From Kistimonas asteriae (GTDB lineage Bacteria > Pseudomonadota > Gammaproteobacteria > Pseudomonadales > Endozoicomonadaceae), in NCBI RefSeq assembly GCF_018263925.1, contig NZ_JAEVHF010000012.1, forward strand, positions 107,733 to 171,732: DNA of 64,000 nucleotides, written 5' to 3'. The position numbers and the translations under genes are program-made. This document shows, in pieces, positions 53,783-62,077 of the stretch. Positions within the stretch are counted from its first letter, which is position 1, and the number at the start of each line of letters is the position of its first letter. The notes below the pieces were generated by a model. It was not told the DNA's origin and did no database searches. It saw only the letters and a list, made by a program, of their open reading frames with translations.

Positions 53783-54979
53783 CTAATGGAAGAATGGCAG
53801 AGCGAGGAAGCCCTTTAGCACGAGTGCATTTAAAACATCCGTAAAGAATGAGCCGAGCAGGGGAATGATCAGTAGTGCCTTTGGAGAAGGTCCGAATTTT
53901 TTTGTGATCGTTTCCACATTGGCCATGCCTACGGGGGTGGCGCCCAGTCCTGAGCCGATAAATCCGGAAGAAATGACGGCGGCGTCGTAATCCCTGCCAG
54001 CAAACCGGAAAACAATAAAATAGACAAACAGCACACTGATTACCGTTTGTGCGATGGTGATGATGATCAGTGATGAAGCGGTATTTGCCAGCAACCCCAA
54101 CTGAAGTGACAACAGGCTCATCGCAATAAACAGCTCCAGCGACACATCCCCCCAGAGTGATAGCAGTCCTGTATCTGATTGGCGTTTATACACCGTTCCC
54201 AGGTTGGCAATGATGGTGCCCATGAGCAGTACAGGGAGGAACTCTGGCAGAATGATCTGTTGGCTTTCCAGCCACTGGTGGAGATAGAGACCCACACAGA
54301 TGGTAATGCTGATTTCAAGGAGTACCCGGAAGATGCCTGTCATATCAACTGGCACATACTCTTTTTGTGACTGGGATTCGATAACATAAGGCGTTCTGTG
54401 CTGGTTACCATACAGTGAATGCTTCTTAATGAGGTTGTGAGCCAGCGGCCCTCCCAGTGTCCCGCCCAGTATGAGCCCAAGGGTAGCGGCAATAAGACCA
54501 AACTCCTGCGCGCCCAGATGGCCATTCTGTTCAAAGTAACTGCCCCAGGTGATGGCGGTACCGTGCCCCCCTGCAAAGGCAATGGAGCCGGCCAGGAGGC
54601 CGTTGACGGGATCCTGATCCAGTAACAGGGCAAAAAGAACCCCTGTCGTATTCTGCAGGATCAGGAATGCCAGCATGACAAAGAGCAGGATCGTCAGTGT
54701 TTTGCCACCACTGAGTAACAGACTAAAACGCGCATTAAGACCGACGGTACTGAAAAACATCAGGAGCAACAGATCTCTCAGTTCGAGATCGAAATGGAAA
54801 GAGAGTGAGGTTTCACTGGCAATGAGAGTAAGCAGCACACTGCTGAGCAGGCCGCCAGTGACAGGGGCAGGAATATTGTATTCCTGTAGGAACCGGCTTT
54901 TTCGGGTGAGATAAAGCCCGATGTACAGTACAACGATGCTGGCCAGTAAAAGGTTTATGCCGGCAAGTGTGATGGTCAT
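53783..54979 (-). CDS. gltS: Sodium/glutamate symporter
   Basis: Imports glutamate with Na+ at the inner membrane. The 398 residues have about ten membrane helices in two inverted halves, with the family's paired reentrant-loop motifs GGHGTAITWGSYF (first half, about 138-150) and SGFIGSGLGATPVGMANVETI (second half). NIPAPVTGGLLSSVLL near the N-terminus is a GltS signature. It stands alone, convergent with the secreted protein gene. It fits sodium-based transport in a marine cell. Confidence 0.95.
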   Translation of the reverse strand: MTITLAGINLLLASIVVLYIGLYLTRKSRFLQEYNIPAPVTGGLLSSVLLTLIASETSLSFHFDLELRDLLLLMFFSTVGLNARFSLLLSGGKTLTILLFVMLAFLILQNTTGVLFALLLDQDPVNGLLAGSIAFAGGHGTAITWGSYFEQNGHLGAQEFGLIAATLGLILGGTLGGPLAHNLIKKHSLYGNQHRTPYVIESQSQKEYVPVDMTGIFRVLLEISITICVGLYLHQWLESQQIILPEFLPVLLMGTIIANLGTVYKRQSDTGLLSLWGDVSLELFIAMSLLSLQLGLLANTASSLIIITIAQTVISVLFVYFIVFRFAGRDYDAAVISSGFIGSGLGATPVGMANVETITKKFGPSPKALLIIPLLGSFFTDVLNALVLKGFLALPFFH

Positions 54980-55112
54980 GGTAGAAGCATCAGCTCATAA
55001 ATTTTACCTTATTAATAAAGTATTAGAGCAAGTGGTCAGATAGTGCCAATTCGCTTGAGTGTAGGTTCTCAGAGGATTCGATTGTCGATTAGTGATAGGT
55101 CAGTCACTTACT

Positions 55113-56033
55113 TTAAGTGGTTGCCTCTTTCTGTCGTGGTATATAGAGGAATGAGCCTGGATGGTCTGAAAGTTTTTCAAGGCAGGTATCACGGCGTTGA
55201 AGTCGGTCTTGTTTCATCCCGGCCACCCAGGGTTTGATGGCATTGAATTCCGGCAAGGGTTGTCCTGGGCTGAGCAGAATAAACACTGGCAGCGGCGTAT
55301 TGATTTGACCCGGATATTGGGTGCGAAGTGTTTTATCGCTCCGTCTAAGCGTCTCTATGTTGTCCGGCCAGCTTAGATTGGCCCGTAGATGGGGCGTAAG
55401 TGGGCGCTTGATCACAACGACGGCTTCTTTAGGCATCTGCTCCAGTTGTTTTATGTCACTTATTATCACTTGGCTGGGTGTGAATTTGTCTTTCAGGTGC
55501 TGAATGGCTGTTTCAGCGGTTAGTCTCACTGTGCCGTGTGTGCCTGATGCCCAGCTGAAGCCGATGCGTGCAGGCGCTTCTTCAAACAGCTTGACCTGGC
55601 GATAGCATTGAACGAAGTGAAGGTGCTGGATTTTTAGGTGTCCCAGTAAGCCATCCCGTAACTCCTTTGAGCTGAAGTCTGTCATTTTGATGGATTCACC
55701 AAACAATTGGCGGTAATACAGCATGGCTGCCTTGAAATCTGCCTTGCTCCGGTTAAATGAATGCCCCAGTTCCAGCGTATTGCTTGAGATGCCGATGAGC
55801 CCTGTGAGTTTCACAGTTTGTTGGCGTTGTTGATCATCCTGATAGGTCAGGGAGGTTGCGTCATGCGCCGCTTTTTCCCGTGCCGAAACGGAGGGTTGAT
55901 GATCCTGTTTCATAATCCATGCGGGCAGGTCACTATCATGGGTAACGGCGTCACAAAAGAGCCGTGCATGATCAATCAGTGAAAGGACGGTATCTCTTAC
56001 AGCAAGTCTGGCGGCGGTTTTAATATTAGACAT
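55113..56033 (-). CDS. tus: Tus-like replication terminus site-binding protein
   Basis: Related to E. coli Tus, which binds Ter sites and stops replication forks in one direction. Length is 306 residues (E. coli 309). Segments matching in order are SKADFKAAMLYYRQLF, CYRQVKLFEEAPARIGFSWA (E. coli AYRTLTVLHDPATLRFGWA), VVVIKRPLTPHLRANLSW (KLKIKRPVKVQPIARVWY) and NTPLPVFILL. In an ungapped alignment around these, His132 falls on His144, the residue that locks on the flipped Ter cytosine; Phe140 is not conserved. I use ATG 56033; a TTG at 56042 is possible. No E. coli-type Ter was seen beside it. Divergent, so DNA specificity may differ. Confidence 0.75.
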   Translation of the reverse strand: MSNIKTAARLAVRDTVLSLIDHARLFCDAVTHDSDLPAWIMKQDHQPSVSAREKAAHDATSLTYQDDQQRQQTVKLTGLIGISSNTLELGHSFNRSKADFKAAMLYYRQLFGESIKMTDFSSKELRDGLLGHLKIQHLHFVQCYRQVKLFEEAPARIGFSWASGTHGTVRLTAETAIQHLKDKFTPSQVIISDIKQLEQMPKEAVVVIKRPLTPHLRANLSWPDNIETLRRSDKTLRTQYPGQINTPLPVFILLSPGQPLPEFNAIKPWVAGMKQDRLQRRDTCLEKLSDHPGSFLYIPRQKEATT

Positions 56034-56112
56034 AATATACAATCATTTATCCCGTTTAGCCTTTTGTACGCCTGAGCGGCCTGCTATGCAACAGGCAATC
56101 ATCACTATCCCA

Positions 56113-56673
56113 TCAAGACCATTTGATCTCTGGTGGTTGATAGGTCATCAGGTTGTTGATGAGCGATTGGATCTGGGAATCAATAATCAGCATATTTCGA
56201 TAGGATGGTTCAAGAAATGCCTGCTGCTCCATATGTGCAATGAACTGTGCCAGCAAGTCAAAATAGCCGGCTACATTGAAAAAGGCGCAGGGCTTGCGGT
56301 GATAGCCAAGAATACCCCACGTCCAGGTTTCAAAAATCTCTTCCATGGTTCCGGCGCCGCCAGGCAGGGCGATGAAACCGTCCGATAAATCAGCCATCAG
56401 GGCTTTGCGCTCATGCATATCTCTGACAACATGCAGCTGGGTCAATCCCTGGTGAGCCAGTTCCCGGGCCTTAAGTGACTCAGGAATTACACCAATCACC
56501 GACCCTCCAGCCTCCAGTGTGGCGTCTGCCAGAATCCCCATTAAGCCGACATGGCCACCGCCATAGACCAACTCTATATTTCTTTTGGCTATTTCATTGG
56601 CAGTCAATCTGGCTGCTTCAGCATAAACAGGCTGATTGCCTGCGGCAGCCCCACAAAAAACCGCTAAACGCAT
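56113..56673 (-). CDS. LOG family protein (TIGR00730)
   Basis: Probable cytosolic nucleoside-5'-monophosphate phosphoribohydrolase; plant LOG proteins release cytokinin bases, and bacterial members hydrolyse AMP or related nucleotides. The 186 residues have a Rossmann-like fold with VYGGGHVGLMG (about 37-46), VRDMHERKALM (Arg89/Lys90) and the signature PGGAGTMEE (104-112). Start at ATG 56673. It is alone, with 439 bases of non-coding DNA upstream. Confidence 0.93.
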   Translation of the reverse strand: MRLAVFCGAAAGNQPVYAEAARLTANEIAKRNIELVYGGGHVGLMGILADATLEAGGSVIGVIPESLKARELAHQGLTQLHVVRDMHERKALMADLSDGFIALPGGAGTMEEIFETWTWGILGYHRKPCAFFNVAGYFDLLAQFIAHMEQQAFLEPSYRNMLIIDSQIQSLINNLMTYQPPEIKWS

Positions 56674-57112
56674 AATGGACTTTCCCCTTTGTGGTCTGAT
56701 TGAGAAACGCCATGATGTGGCATGGGGAAATCAGACTGGATCTCCTCCCTGTCATTTCAGACAGCATCAATAGGGTTAGATTTTGGGCGGATAGAAAGGT
56801 GTTTGGTTTCCTTGCTACAAAAGTAGTAGGGGTGACATTGCCCTGTTAACCGGAACTTTTTAATCCAATAAGCCTCTAATCCCATAAGCAAGCATAGTCT
56901 GCTCGCCAACGATCAACATGAAGCATAAGGATTTGCAGGACTGAACTGCATTCGCTCCATGAGTTTTTCAAGGGTTTTCCCTGAAATACCACCATTTAAC
57001 GGACTTGTGGTGTACATCTCGGCATTGGCTTTGTTGTGTGTGCATCCTGCGATCCGGTTTGGTGCTGGGTGTGACATTAGTTCTTTATTTTAACGGTGTC
57101 AGGGAGTGCAAT
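56674..57112. other. 439-bp spacer between the LOG gene and the XRE regulator
   Basis: This region separates divergent genes and should contain their promoters. Short open frames exist (a 40-codon one on the minus strand near 56880-56995), but none has a ribosome-binding site or recognisable product. No terminator or repeat stands out. Confidence 0.35.
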
Positions 57113-57442
57113 ATGTCATTGATGATACGATTGATAAAATCTCGAAGAGAGAAGCGGCTGTCGCAACAGGCGCTGGCTGATCTTATCGGGGTATCCAGAA
57201 GTGCGCTGGCTCAGTGGGAAACCGATATGAGCCGTCCCAGCCTGGATAACCTACGCAAAATTTCTGAAACATTGGGTGTGTCGTTTGAGTGGATAGCGAC
57301 AGGACGCGGTAATCAGTACATCACCAGTAATACCGATGAAATCGCTGATGATGAACTGGATGATGAAATCAACCGCCTGCTGGGGCGTTTGAATCCACGT
57401 CACAAGAAAGCGTTGCTGGATGTGATCCGCGTGATGCATTAA
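57113..57442 (+). CDS. XRE-family transcriptional regulator
   Basis: A 109-residue DNA-binding protein. The HTH_3 domain (about 5-60) reads IKSRREKRLSQQALADLIGVSRSALAQWETDMSRPSLDNLRKISETLGVSFEWIATG, with a recognition helix around SRSALAQWE. The acidic linker DEIADDELDDEINRLLG is followed by a short C-terminal helix. It resembles regulators of phage or small stress loci, but no phage genes are here. AGGGAG lies 8 bases before ATG 57113; in-frame codons upstream to 57005 have no support. A perfect terminator follows, shared with the HU gene. Confidence 0.88.
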   Translation: MSLMIRLIKSRREKRLSQQALADLIGVSRSALAQWETDMSRPSLDNLRKISETLGVSFEWIATGRGNQYITSNTDEIADDELDDEINRLLGRLNPRHKKALLDVIRVMH

Positions 57443-57468
57443 TAATAAGAAGTACAACGGTCAGATAC

Positions 57469-57497
57469 AAAAAAAGCACCATCATGGTGCTTTTTTT
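57469..57497. terminator. Bidirectional intrinsic terminator
   Basis: AAAAAAAGCACCAT - C - ATGGTGCTTTTTTT, a near-perfect symmetrical stem between the XRE gene and the convergent HU gene. Confidence 0.92.
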
Positions 57498-57513
57498 GTT
57501 GCGGACAACAATA

Positions 57514-57789
57514 TTAGTTGTTGACCGCGTCCTTCAGCTTGCTTCCCGCCTTGAACTGGGGGATTTTAGCGGCAGGAATGTCGATCTCGGCGCCAGTCTG
57601 CGGGTTACGGCCCTTACGTGCAGAGCGGGTGCCAACACCGAAGGTACCGAAGCCGATCAGCTGAACGGACTCACCGCGAACCAGGGCTTCCTGGGTAGAA
57701 TGCAAAAATGCATTGATGGCCATTTCGGCCTTGCTCTTGGGCAGATCTGCCTGTTCAGCAACTGCTTCAATCAGCTCTTTTTTGTTCAT
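57514..57789 (-). CDS. hup: DNA-binding protein HU
   Basis: Histone-like protein that bends and compacts DNA. The 91 residues match HU closely: MNKKELIEAVAEQADLPKSKAEMAINAFL, GFGTFGVGTRSARKGRNPQTGAEIDIPAAKIPQFKAGSKLKDAV, including the Pro in the RNPQTG DNA-intercalating arm. Whether it is the alpha or beta form cannot be decided here. It is not next to lon, its usual neighbour for hupB. Downstream of it on the same strand is a tyrosine recombinase; HU is a known cofactor in such recombination. Confidence 0.95.
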   Translation of the reverse strand: MNKKELIEAVAEQADLPKSKAEMAINAFLHSTQEALVRGESVQLIGFGTFGVGTRSARKGRNPQTGAEIDIPAAKIPQFKAGSKLKDAVNN

Positions 57790-57880
57790 GTCGAGTCCTG
57801 GAAATAACTACAGCCAAAGATGCAAGGCGGGCGATAATACACGAAATGAATTGAGGCTCATAGCGGTATAACCCTTATTT

Positions 57881-59011
57881 TTAGCGACTTATCATAAGAC
57901 CATGGTCACGTGTCAGCTGTTTTAGTCGATGTTTTTCGGGTGTGTAATATTGTTGTGTCGTGGTGATGGATTCGTGTCCGGCAAAAATGGACAGGTCTTC
58001 AATGTCCATGACTTTTGCCAGATGAGATAGCGCCGTGTGACGCAGGGAATGAAAGGTTTTACCCCGTAACCGGTTAGCAAGATCTGGATCGTGCTGTTCA
58101 GAACAGCGTGCACAATATTCCATGAACTGGCTAAACCATTTCCTGATCTGGCGAGGAGTCATGGAACGGTAACTTTCTGCATCAGGTGTGTACGGGCAGA
58201 GTTGGGGCGCCAGGGGAAAACTGTCTCTGGCAAAATCTGACAAGCCATGAAAACGACGATACTGAATAATGGCCTGAAGCATATGCTCGTTGACTGGCAG
58301 CGTGCGCAGTCGACGCCCTTTGCCGTGTATCTCCAGGGTCAGGTCGCCCTGATTATCAGTGCGAATATTCTTGCAGGTGTGTTGTGCGAGTTCTGACTGC
58401 CGCAGAGCAGCACCGTAAGTAATCGCAATCACATAGTGCAGGCGCGCCTTTTCCTGTTGTTGTCGTTTGGTTTTCTCCGGATAACTGGCCAGTGAATCTA
58501 GCAGTGCCTGCCATTCATCTTCGAAGAAGTAGCGTGGCTCGCTATGACCTCGAGCAAACTTTTCACCGGTCTTGTCAAAGCCACTGACCGGGTTTCCCTG
58601 GAGATAACCTGTCGTATGCAGGTAGCTGAAAAAGCTACTGAGGACAGTAATGATCTGGTCAGTGCTTTTACCTGGTTTGACAGGGTTCGGGAAATACACT
58701 TTTTGTGCGTTGTTGTGATCAATACCCGGCTGTCGCCAGTGCGGCCAGGGGGCCTGAATGAAATGGACGTAGGTTTCCACATCGGCTACCGTCATGTCGG
58801 CGTAGCCTTTGATGAGTTCCTTCCGAATGAAGGCGGTGAACCTTACCAGTTCACGGGTATAACGGCGTAGCGTTTCATCGGAGCGGCGTGCCGCACGGCG
58901 CAGGAACAGACTGAGCGCCTCCTTGTCGGATGAAGCGCCGAGACGGTTGTGTCCCGTTCGTGTTTCAGGGACGACGTCGTGTGTTTGATGGGTCGTTAAA
59001 ATGTCATGCAT
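57881..59011 (-). CDS. Tyrosine recombinase/integrase, solitary
   Basis: Site-specific recombinase of the phage integrase family. The 376 residues have a SAM-like core-binding domain (about 27-145: KEALSLFLRRAARRSDETLRRYTRELVRFTAFI). The catalytic domain follows with Arg204 (AALRQSELA), Lys231 (GKGRRLRTLP), His321-x2-Arg324 (HSLRHT), His346 (GHESITTTQQYY) and Tyr355 or Tyr356. All active-site residues are present, so it should be active. There are no phage, transfer or cassette genes beside it and no att repeats that I could see. It differs from XerC/XerD in having a longer central insert (about 85-115). Confidence 0.9.
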   Translation of the reverse strand: MHDILTTHQTHDVVPETRTGHNRLGASSDKEALSLFLRRAARRSDETLRRYTRELVRFTAFIRKELIKGYADMTVADVETYVHFIQAPWPHWRQPGIDHNNAQKVYFPNPVKPGKSTDQIITVLSSFFSYLHTTGYLQGNPVSGFDKTGEKFARGHSEPRYFFEDEWQALLDSLASYPEKTKRQQQEKARLHYVIAITYGAALRQSELAQHTCKNIRTDNQGDLTLEIHGKGRRLRTLPVNEHMLQAIIQYRRFHGLSDFARDSFPLAPQLCPYTPDAESYRSMTPRQIRKWFSQFMEYCARCSEQHDPDLANRLRGKTFHSLRHTALSHLAKVMDIEDLSIFAGHESITTTQQYYTPEKHRLKQLTRDHGLMISR

Positions 59012-59052
59012 GCCGAGACTATATCAGCGACCTTGTCTGGCGTCTTCAACAC

Positions 59053-59826
59053 TCAGCGTGACAGGAATTGCTCTACGGCTTCATTGAAGGCGACCATCTG
59101 GTCGGCGGGGCTGCCGTGTCCGGAATCTTTGATGGTATGGAGCCTGGCTTCTGGAATCGCGTTACAGCAGGCCATGGCGGAGGACAGTGAAAAAAAGTCC
59201 CGATCTCCACGGATGAAGAGTGTTTCAGCGGATATGTCCGGTAACCATAGAGACAGGTCCGTGGCGATAAGGCTGTCGAGACAGTTTGACAGAAGCTGCG
59301 GATCGTTCTGCTGCCAGCGTTGCCAGAGGACTTCTCTGACGGGATGAAGGTGGTCACCAGGTAATAATGAATGCACCATGATTTTGGCGAGCGTTTGCAT
59401 GGGAATCAGCGGCATTAAGCGCCGGAATTTCAGCAGCGTTCGGTAAGGCAGGGTCGTGTGATGCAGGGATGTTGCTGTATTGACCAGGATGAGCTGATCG
59501 ACCCTTACCGGGTATTTGGCGGCGAGAGCCATGGCCACCATACCACCCATGGAGATACCCATAACGTTGCAGGCTTCAATCTTCAGGCTTTCGAGAAGAT
59601 GGTGCAGATCATCTGCCATCACCGGGATGCTGTAATCCGTAGCGGCACCGGTTTTTCCATGCCCCCTTAAATCCACCAGAATTAGCTGATGTTGTTTTTT
59701 CAGCGTGGGGATTTGCAGTTGCCAGTCCTCCATACTGGAAGCAAGCCCATGGATCATCAGTAAGGGCTTGCCTTCGCCAATCACATCAAAATGGAGTTCC
59801 GTTCCATTAACGCTTGCCTTAGCCAT
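59053..59826 (-). CDS. Alpha/beta-fold hydrolase
   Basis: Cytosolic hydrolase of 257 residues. LLMIHGLASSMEDW (oxyanion-hole HG), VDLRGHGKTG, nucleophile Ser in MGISMGGMVAMALAAKYP, Asp in IRGDRDFF and His in DSGHGSPADQ make a full catalytic triad. The pattern is that of the 3-oxoadipate enol-lactonase/BioH-like group, but substrate cannot be predicted and no catabolic genes are beside it. GGAGG lies 6 bases before ATG 59826; the frame extends to 59901 without support. Confidence 0.88.
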   Translation of the reverse strand: MAKASVNGTELHFDVIGEGKPLLMIHGLASSMEDWQLQIPTLKKQHQLILVDLRGHGKTGAATDYSIPVMADDLHHLLESLKIEACNVMGISMGGMVAMALAAKYPVRVDQLILVNTATSLHHTTLPYRTLLKFRRLMPLIPMQTLAKIMVHSLLPGDHLHPVREVLWQRWQQNDPQLLSNCLDSLIATDLSLWLPDISAETLFIRGDRDFFSLSSAMACCNAIPEARLHTIKDSGHGSPADQMVAFNEAVEQFLSR

Positions 59827-59882
59827 ACATTGCCTCCGTTCTACTGTTAACTGTAGAACGGTTGGCAGGGCTATGGGGAAAA

Positions 59883-60770
59883 TCAGCGGTGGGAATGGCA
59901 AAGGCCCAGGAAGGCTTCCAGTGTTGGTTTGCGGTGCTGGTTATGGTGTGTCAGTAGATAAAAGTGCCTTTTCAAATCCAGGAAGGGGGTCTCGATCAGA
60001 CTGAGTTTTCCTTCATTGATGGCGTCAGTCACGGCGAGCTCCGATAAGCAGGCGAGCCCCAGGCCGGCCATCACCGCCTGCTTGATGGCCTCGGTTTGTT
60101 CCAGTTCCAGGAGGATTTGAATTCTCGGGAGTTTAGAGGCGATCGCGTAATCAAATAGTGCACGGGTGCCGGAACCCGTTTCCCTCACAATCCAGGGATA
60201 GGCTGCGAGTTGTTGTGCGCTGGACCCTGGCTCTTTGGTTAATGGGTGATCCGTCGACGCCACAATCAGAAGTCTATCCTCCCGCCAGGGTTCAACTTCA
60301 ATGGAGGGGTGGTGACAGATCCCCTCAATCAGTGCAGCATCCAGTTCATGGCGCAGGAGTTTGTCGATGATTTTTTCTGAGTTTTGAATGCTGTAGTGGC
60401 CGTCAATACCCGGAAATTCCTGCTGCATGGTGGCGATAATGCTCGGCAACAGATAACTGCCAATGGTCAGGCTGCTTCCAATGGACAGGCTGCCGCAGAG
60501 GGTATGGCTGTCGTGCAGGAACAAGTTTTCCAGGTCATTGGCGCGACCAAGCAGTTCGCAGGCCAGTGCCAGCATGCGTTGGCCTTGGTCGTTAAGGGTC
60601 AGCCGGTTGCTGTAACGGTCGAACAGGCGCGTATTCAACTGTTTTTCCAGCTCTGCCAGCGCCATGCTGGCAGCCGGTTGGGACATATGCAAAGACTCCG
60701 CCGCGATCCGTACCTGTTGGTGCCTGGCGATGGCGGTAAAGACTTCAAGCTGTCTCAGGGAAATATGCAT
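59883..60770 (-). CDS. LysR-family transcriptional regulator
   Basis: A 295-residue regulator. The N-terminal winged HTH (LRQLEVFTAIARHQQVRIAAESLHMSQPAASMALAELEKQL) is followed by the effector domain (about 92-290: LSIGSSLTIGSYLLP, ELDAALIEGICHHPSI, ETGSGTRALFD). It resembles the YeiE/CysB-like subgroup. It is divergent from a TDT-family transporter, which it probably controls; a T-N11-A palindrome lies in the 138-bp gap between them. Confidence 0.92.
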   Translation of the reverse strand: MHISLRQLEVFTAIARHQQVRIAAESLHMSQPAASMALAELEKQLNTRLFDRYSNRLTLNDQGQRMLALACELLGRANDLENLFLHDSHTLCGSLSIGSSLTIGSYLLPSIIATMQQEFPGIDGHYSIQNSEKIIDKLLRHELDAALIEGICHHPSIEVEPWREDRLLIVASTDHPLTKEPGSSAQQLAAYPWIVRETGSGTRALFDYAIASKLPRIQILLELEQTEAIKQAVMAGLGLACLSELAVTDAINEGKLSLIETPFLDLKRHFYLLTHHNQHRKPTLEAFLGLCHSHR

Positions 60771-60810
60771 GGGATGCTTCGTGAGCTGAATAGAGGCTGT
60801 CGAATTAAGA

Positions 60811-60858
60811 ATAAGGATAACTTATACAGCCTATTTAAAACATCGAATATTCTTATTC
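60811..60858. promoter_or_regulatory. Putative LysR-type operator in the regulator/transporter gap
   Basis: ATAAG-GATAA-CTTAT (60811-60825) fits the LysR T-N11-A palindrome. A second element, GAATATTC (60845-60852), and the arm CTTATTC (60852-60858) repeat the GAATAAG motif in inverted orientation. Two half-site clusters of this kind are usual for LysR autoregulation and activation. Confidence 0.5.
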
Positions 60859-60908
60859 AGGATGGCGCATTAGGATCACCGGATTAACGCTTTCGAGGTA
60901 AATTCGTG

Positions 60909-61895
60909 ATGGCTGATATAAATGCTCCCGGTTGTATAATGTCGACAACACAGGTTCCTCTTCGGGAGCGCTTGAAGAATGTCCCGACCCCATTAGGGGG
61001 GCTTGGTCTGGCGACTGCCAGCTTGGGTGGAACCTGGGCACTCTATGTTCCCCGGTTTGCTGAGCAGTCAAAACTGCTTGCCGCTTTCCTGGGCGGTCTC
61101 TTTATTCTGTTAGTACTGGCTAAGTTTGCTGTTAATTCCAAGCTGTTAAAAGATGATATTTCTCATCCGGTAGCCGGTAGTATCATGCCCACTATTGCCA
61201 TGGGGACTATGGTGGTGGCTGCGGCTTTATTACCTTATGTACCTGCATTTGCCCGTGGTTTATGGTTGACCGCGATCGCTGTCCATATTGCACTGCTGTT
61301 CTTTTTTGCCGCTTACCGGATACGAGAGTTCCGCATGGAGCATATGGTGCCCAGCTGGTTTGTACCGCCGGTCGGTATTATCGTTGCCGCTGTGACCTGT
61401 AAGGGCATGGGGTATGATTCGCTGGTTCATGCCATCTTCTACTTCGGGCTGGTGGCTTACCTGATTAAACTGCCCCTGATGATGTATCGCCTGATTTTCA
61501 AGGATTGTATTCCTCAGGCTGCCTTGCCCACTATCGCAATCATGGGGGCGCCGGCATCCTTGACACTTGCCGGTTACCTGGCGGCTTTTGATGAGCCTAA
61601 CCTGATTCTTGTCGGTGCCTTGGTCCCGCTGGCGCTGTTCATGACCATGTTGGTCTACGTTGCTTTCTTTAAGTTGCTTCGATTGCCATTTTCACCAGGG
61701 TATGCCGCCTTTACGTTCCCTATGGTGATTGGCGCAACGGCAATGTTTAAATTTGCAGCATTGATCCAGAGCGAGGTCCCGGCACATATCTACCACATGT
61801 TCTATGGGGTTGCCGTCTTTGAGATGTATATAGCTTCGGTAATCGTCTTTTATGTGGCGCTTCGCTATGGTATGCATTATCTGGTGAGACGCTAA
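60909..61895 (+). CDS. TDT-family (TehA/Mae1-like) membrane transporter
   Basis: A 328-residue membrane protein with about ten helices. VPTPLGGLGLATASLGGTWALY at the start, HPVAGSIMPTIAMGTMVVAAAL (the family Phe/Pro pore region) and PPVGIIVAAVTCKGMG are typical of the tellurite-resistance/dicarboxylate transporter family, which also includes sulfite and anion channels. Substrate unknown. ATG 60909 follows a GAGG; a GTG at 60906 and an ATG at 60939 are alternatives. The divergent LysR gene is probably its regulator. A terminator follows. Confidence 0.88.
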   Translation: MADINAPGCIMSTTQVPLRERLKNVPTPLGGLGLATASLGGTWALYVPRFAEQSKLLAAFLGGLFILLVLAKFAVNSKLLKDDISHPVAGSIMPTIAMGTMVVAAALLPYVPAFARGLWLTAIAVHIALLFFFAAYRIREFRMEHMVPSWFVPPVGIIVAAVTCKGMGYDSLVHAIFYFGLVAYLIKLPLMMYRLIFKDCIPQAALPTIAIMGAPASLTLAGYLAAFDEPNLILVGALVPLALFMTMLVYVAFFKLLRLPFSPGYAAFTFPMVIGATAMFKFAALIQSEVPAHIYHMFYGVAVFEMYIASVIVFYVALRYGMHYLVRR

Positions 61896-61918
61896 ACCTG
61901 TCTGAACCTCGTCATTAG

Positions 61919-61946
61919 AAGCCCTGATCTCAGTCAGGGCTTTTTT
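61919..61946 (+). terminator. Intrinsic terminator after the TDT transporter
   Basis: AAGCCCTGA / TCAGGGCTT, 9-bp perfect stem with a 6-nt loop and a T-run. Confidence 0.9.
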
Positions 61947-62077
61947 GTGTACTGCAAAAGGGGAGTGGTGACGTATAATTCCCTGTTTCGACGTGATGCT
62001 TCAGCCCTTTGCTGTCCGAAAGTACGCACTGCTGACCTGTCATGCTGTATGAACCCCCGAATTGTTAACGGAAAACA

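Noticed and set aside
56880..56995. Short minus-strand frame in the LOG-XRE spacer
   Set aside because: About 40 codons, no Shine-Dalgarno sequence, no recognisable product; possibly an old remnant but not supportable.
57790..59052. Attachment-site repeats around the tyrosine recombinase
   Set aside because: No direct or inverted repeat of useful length was seen on either side of the gene.
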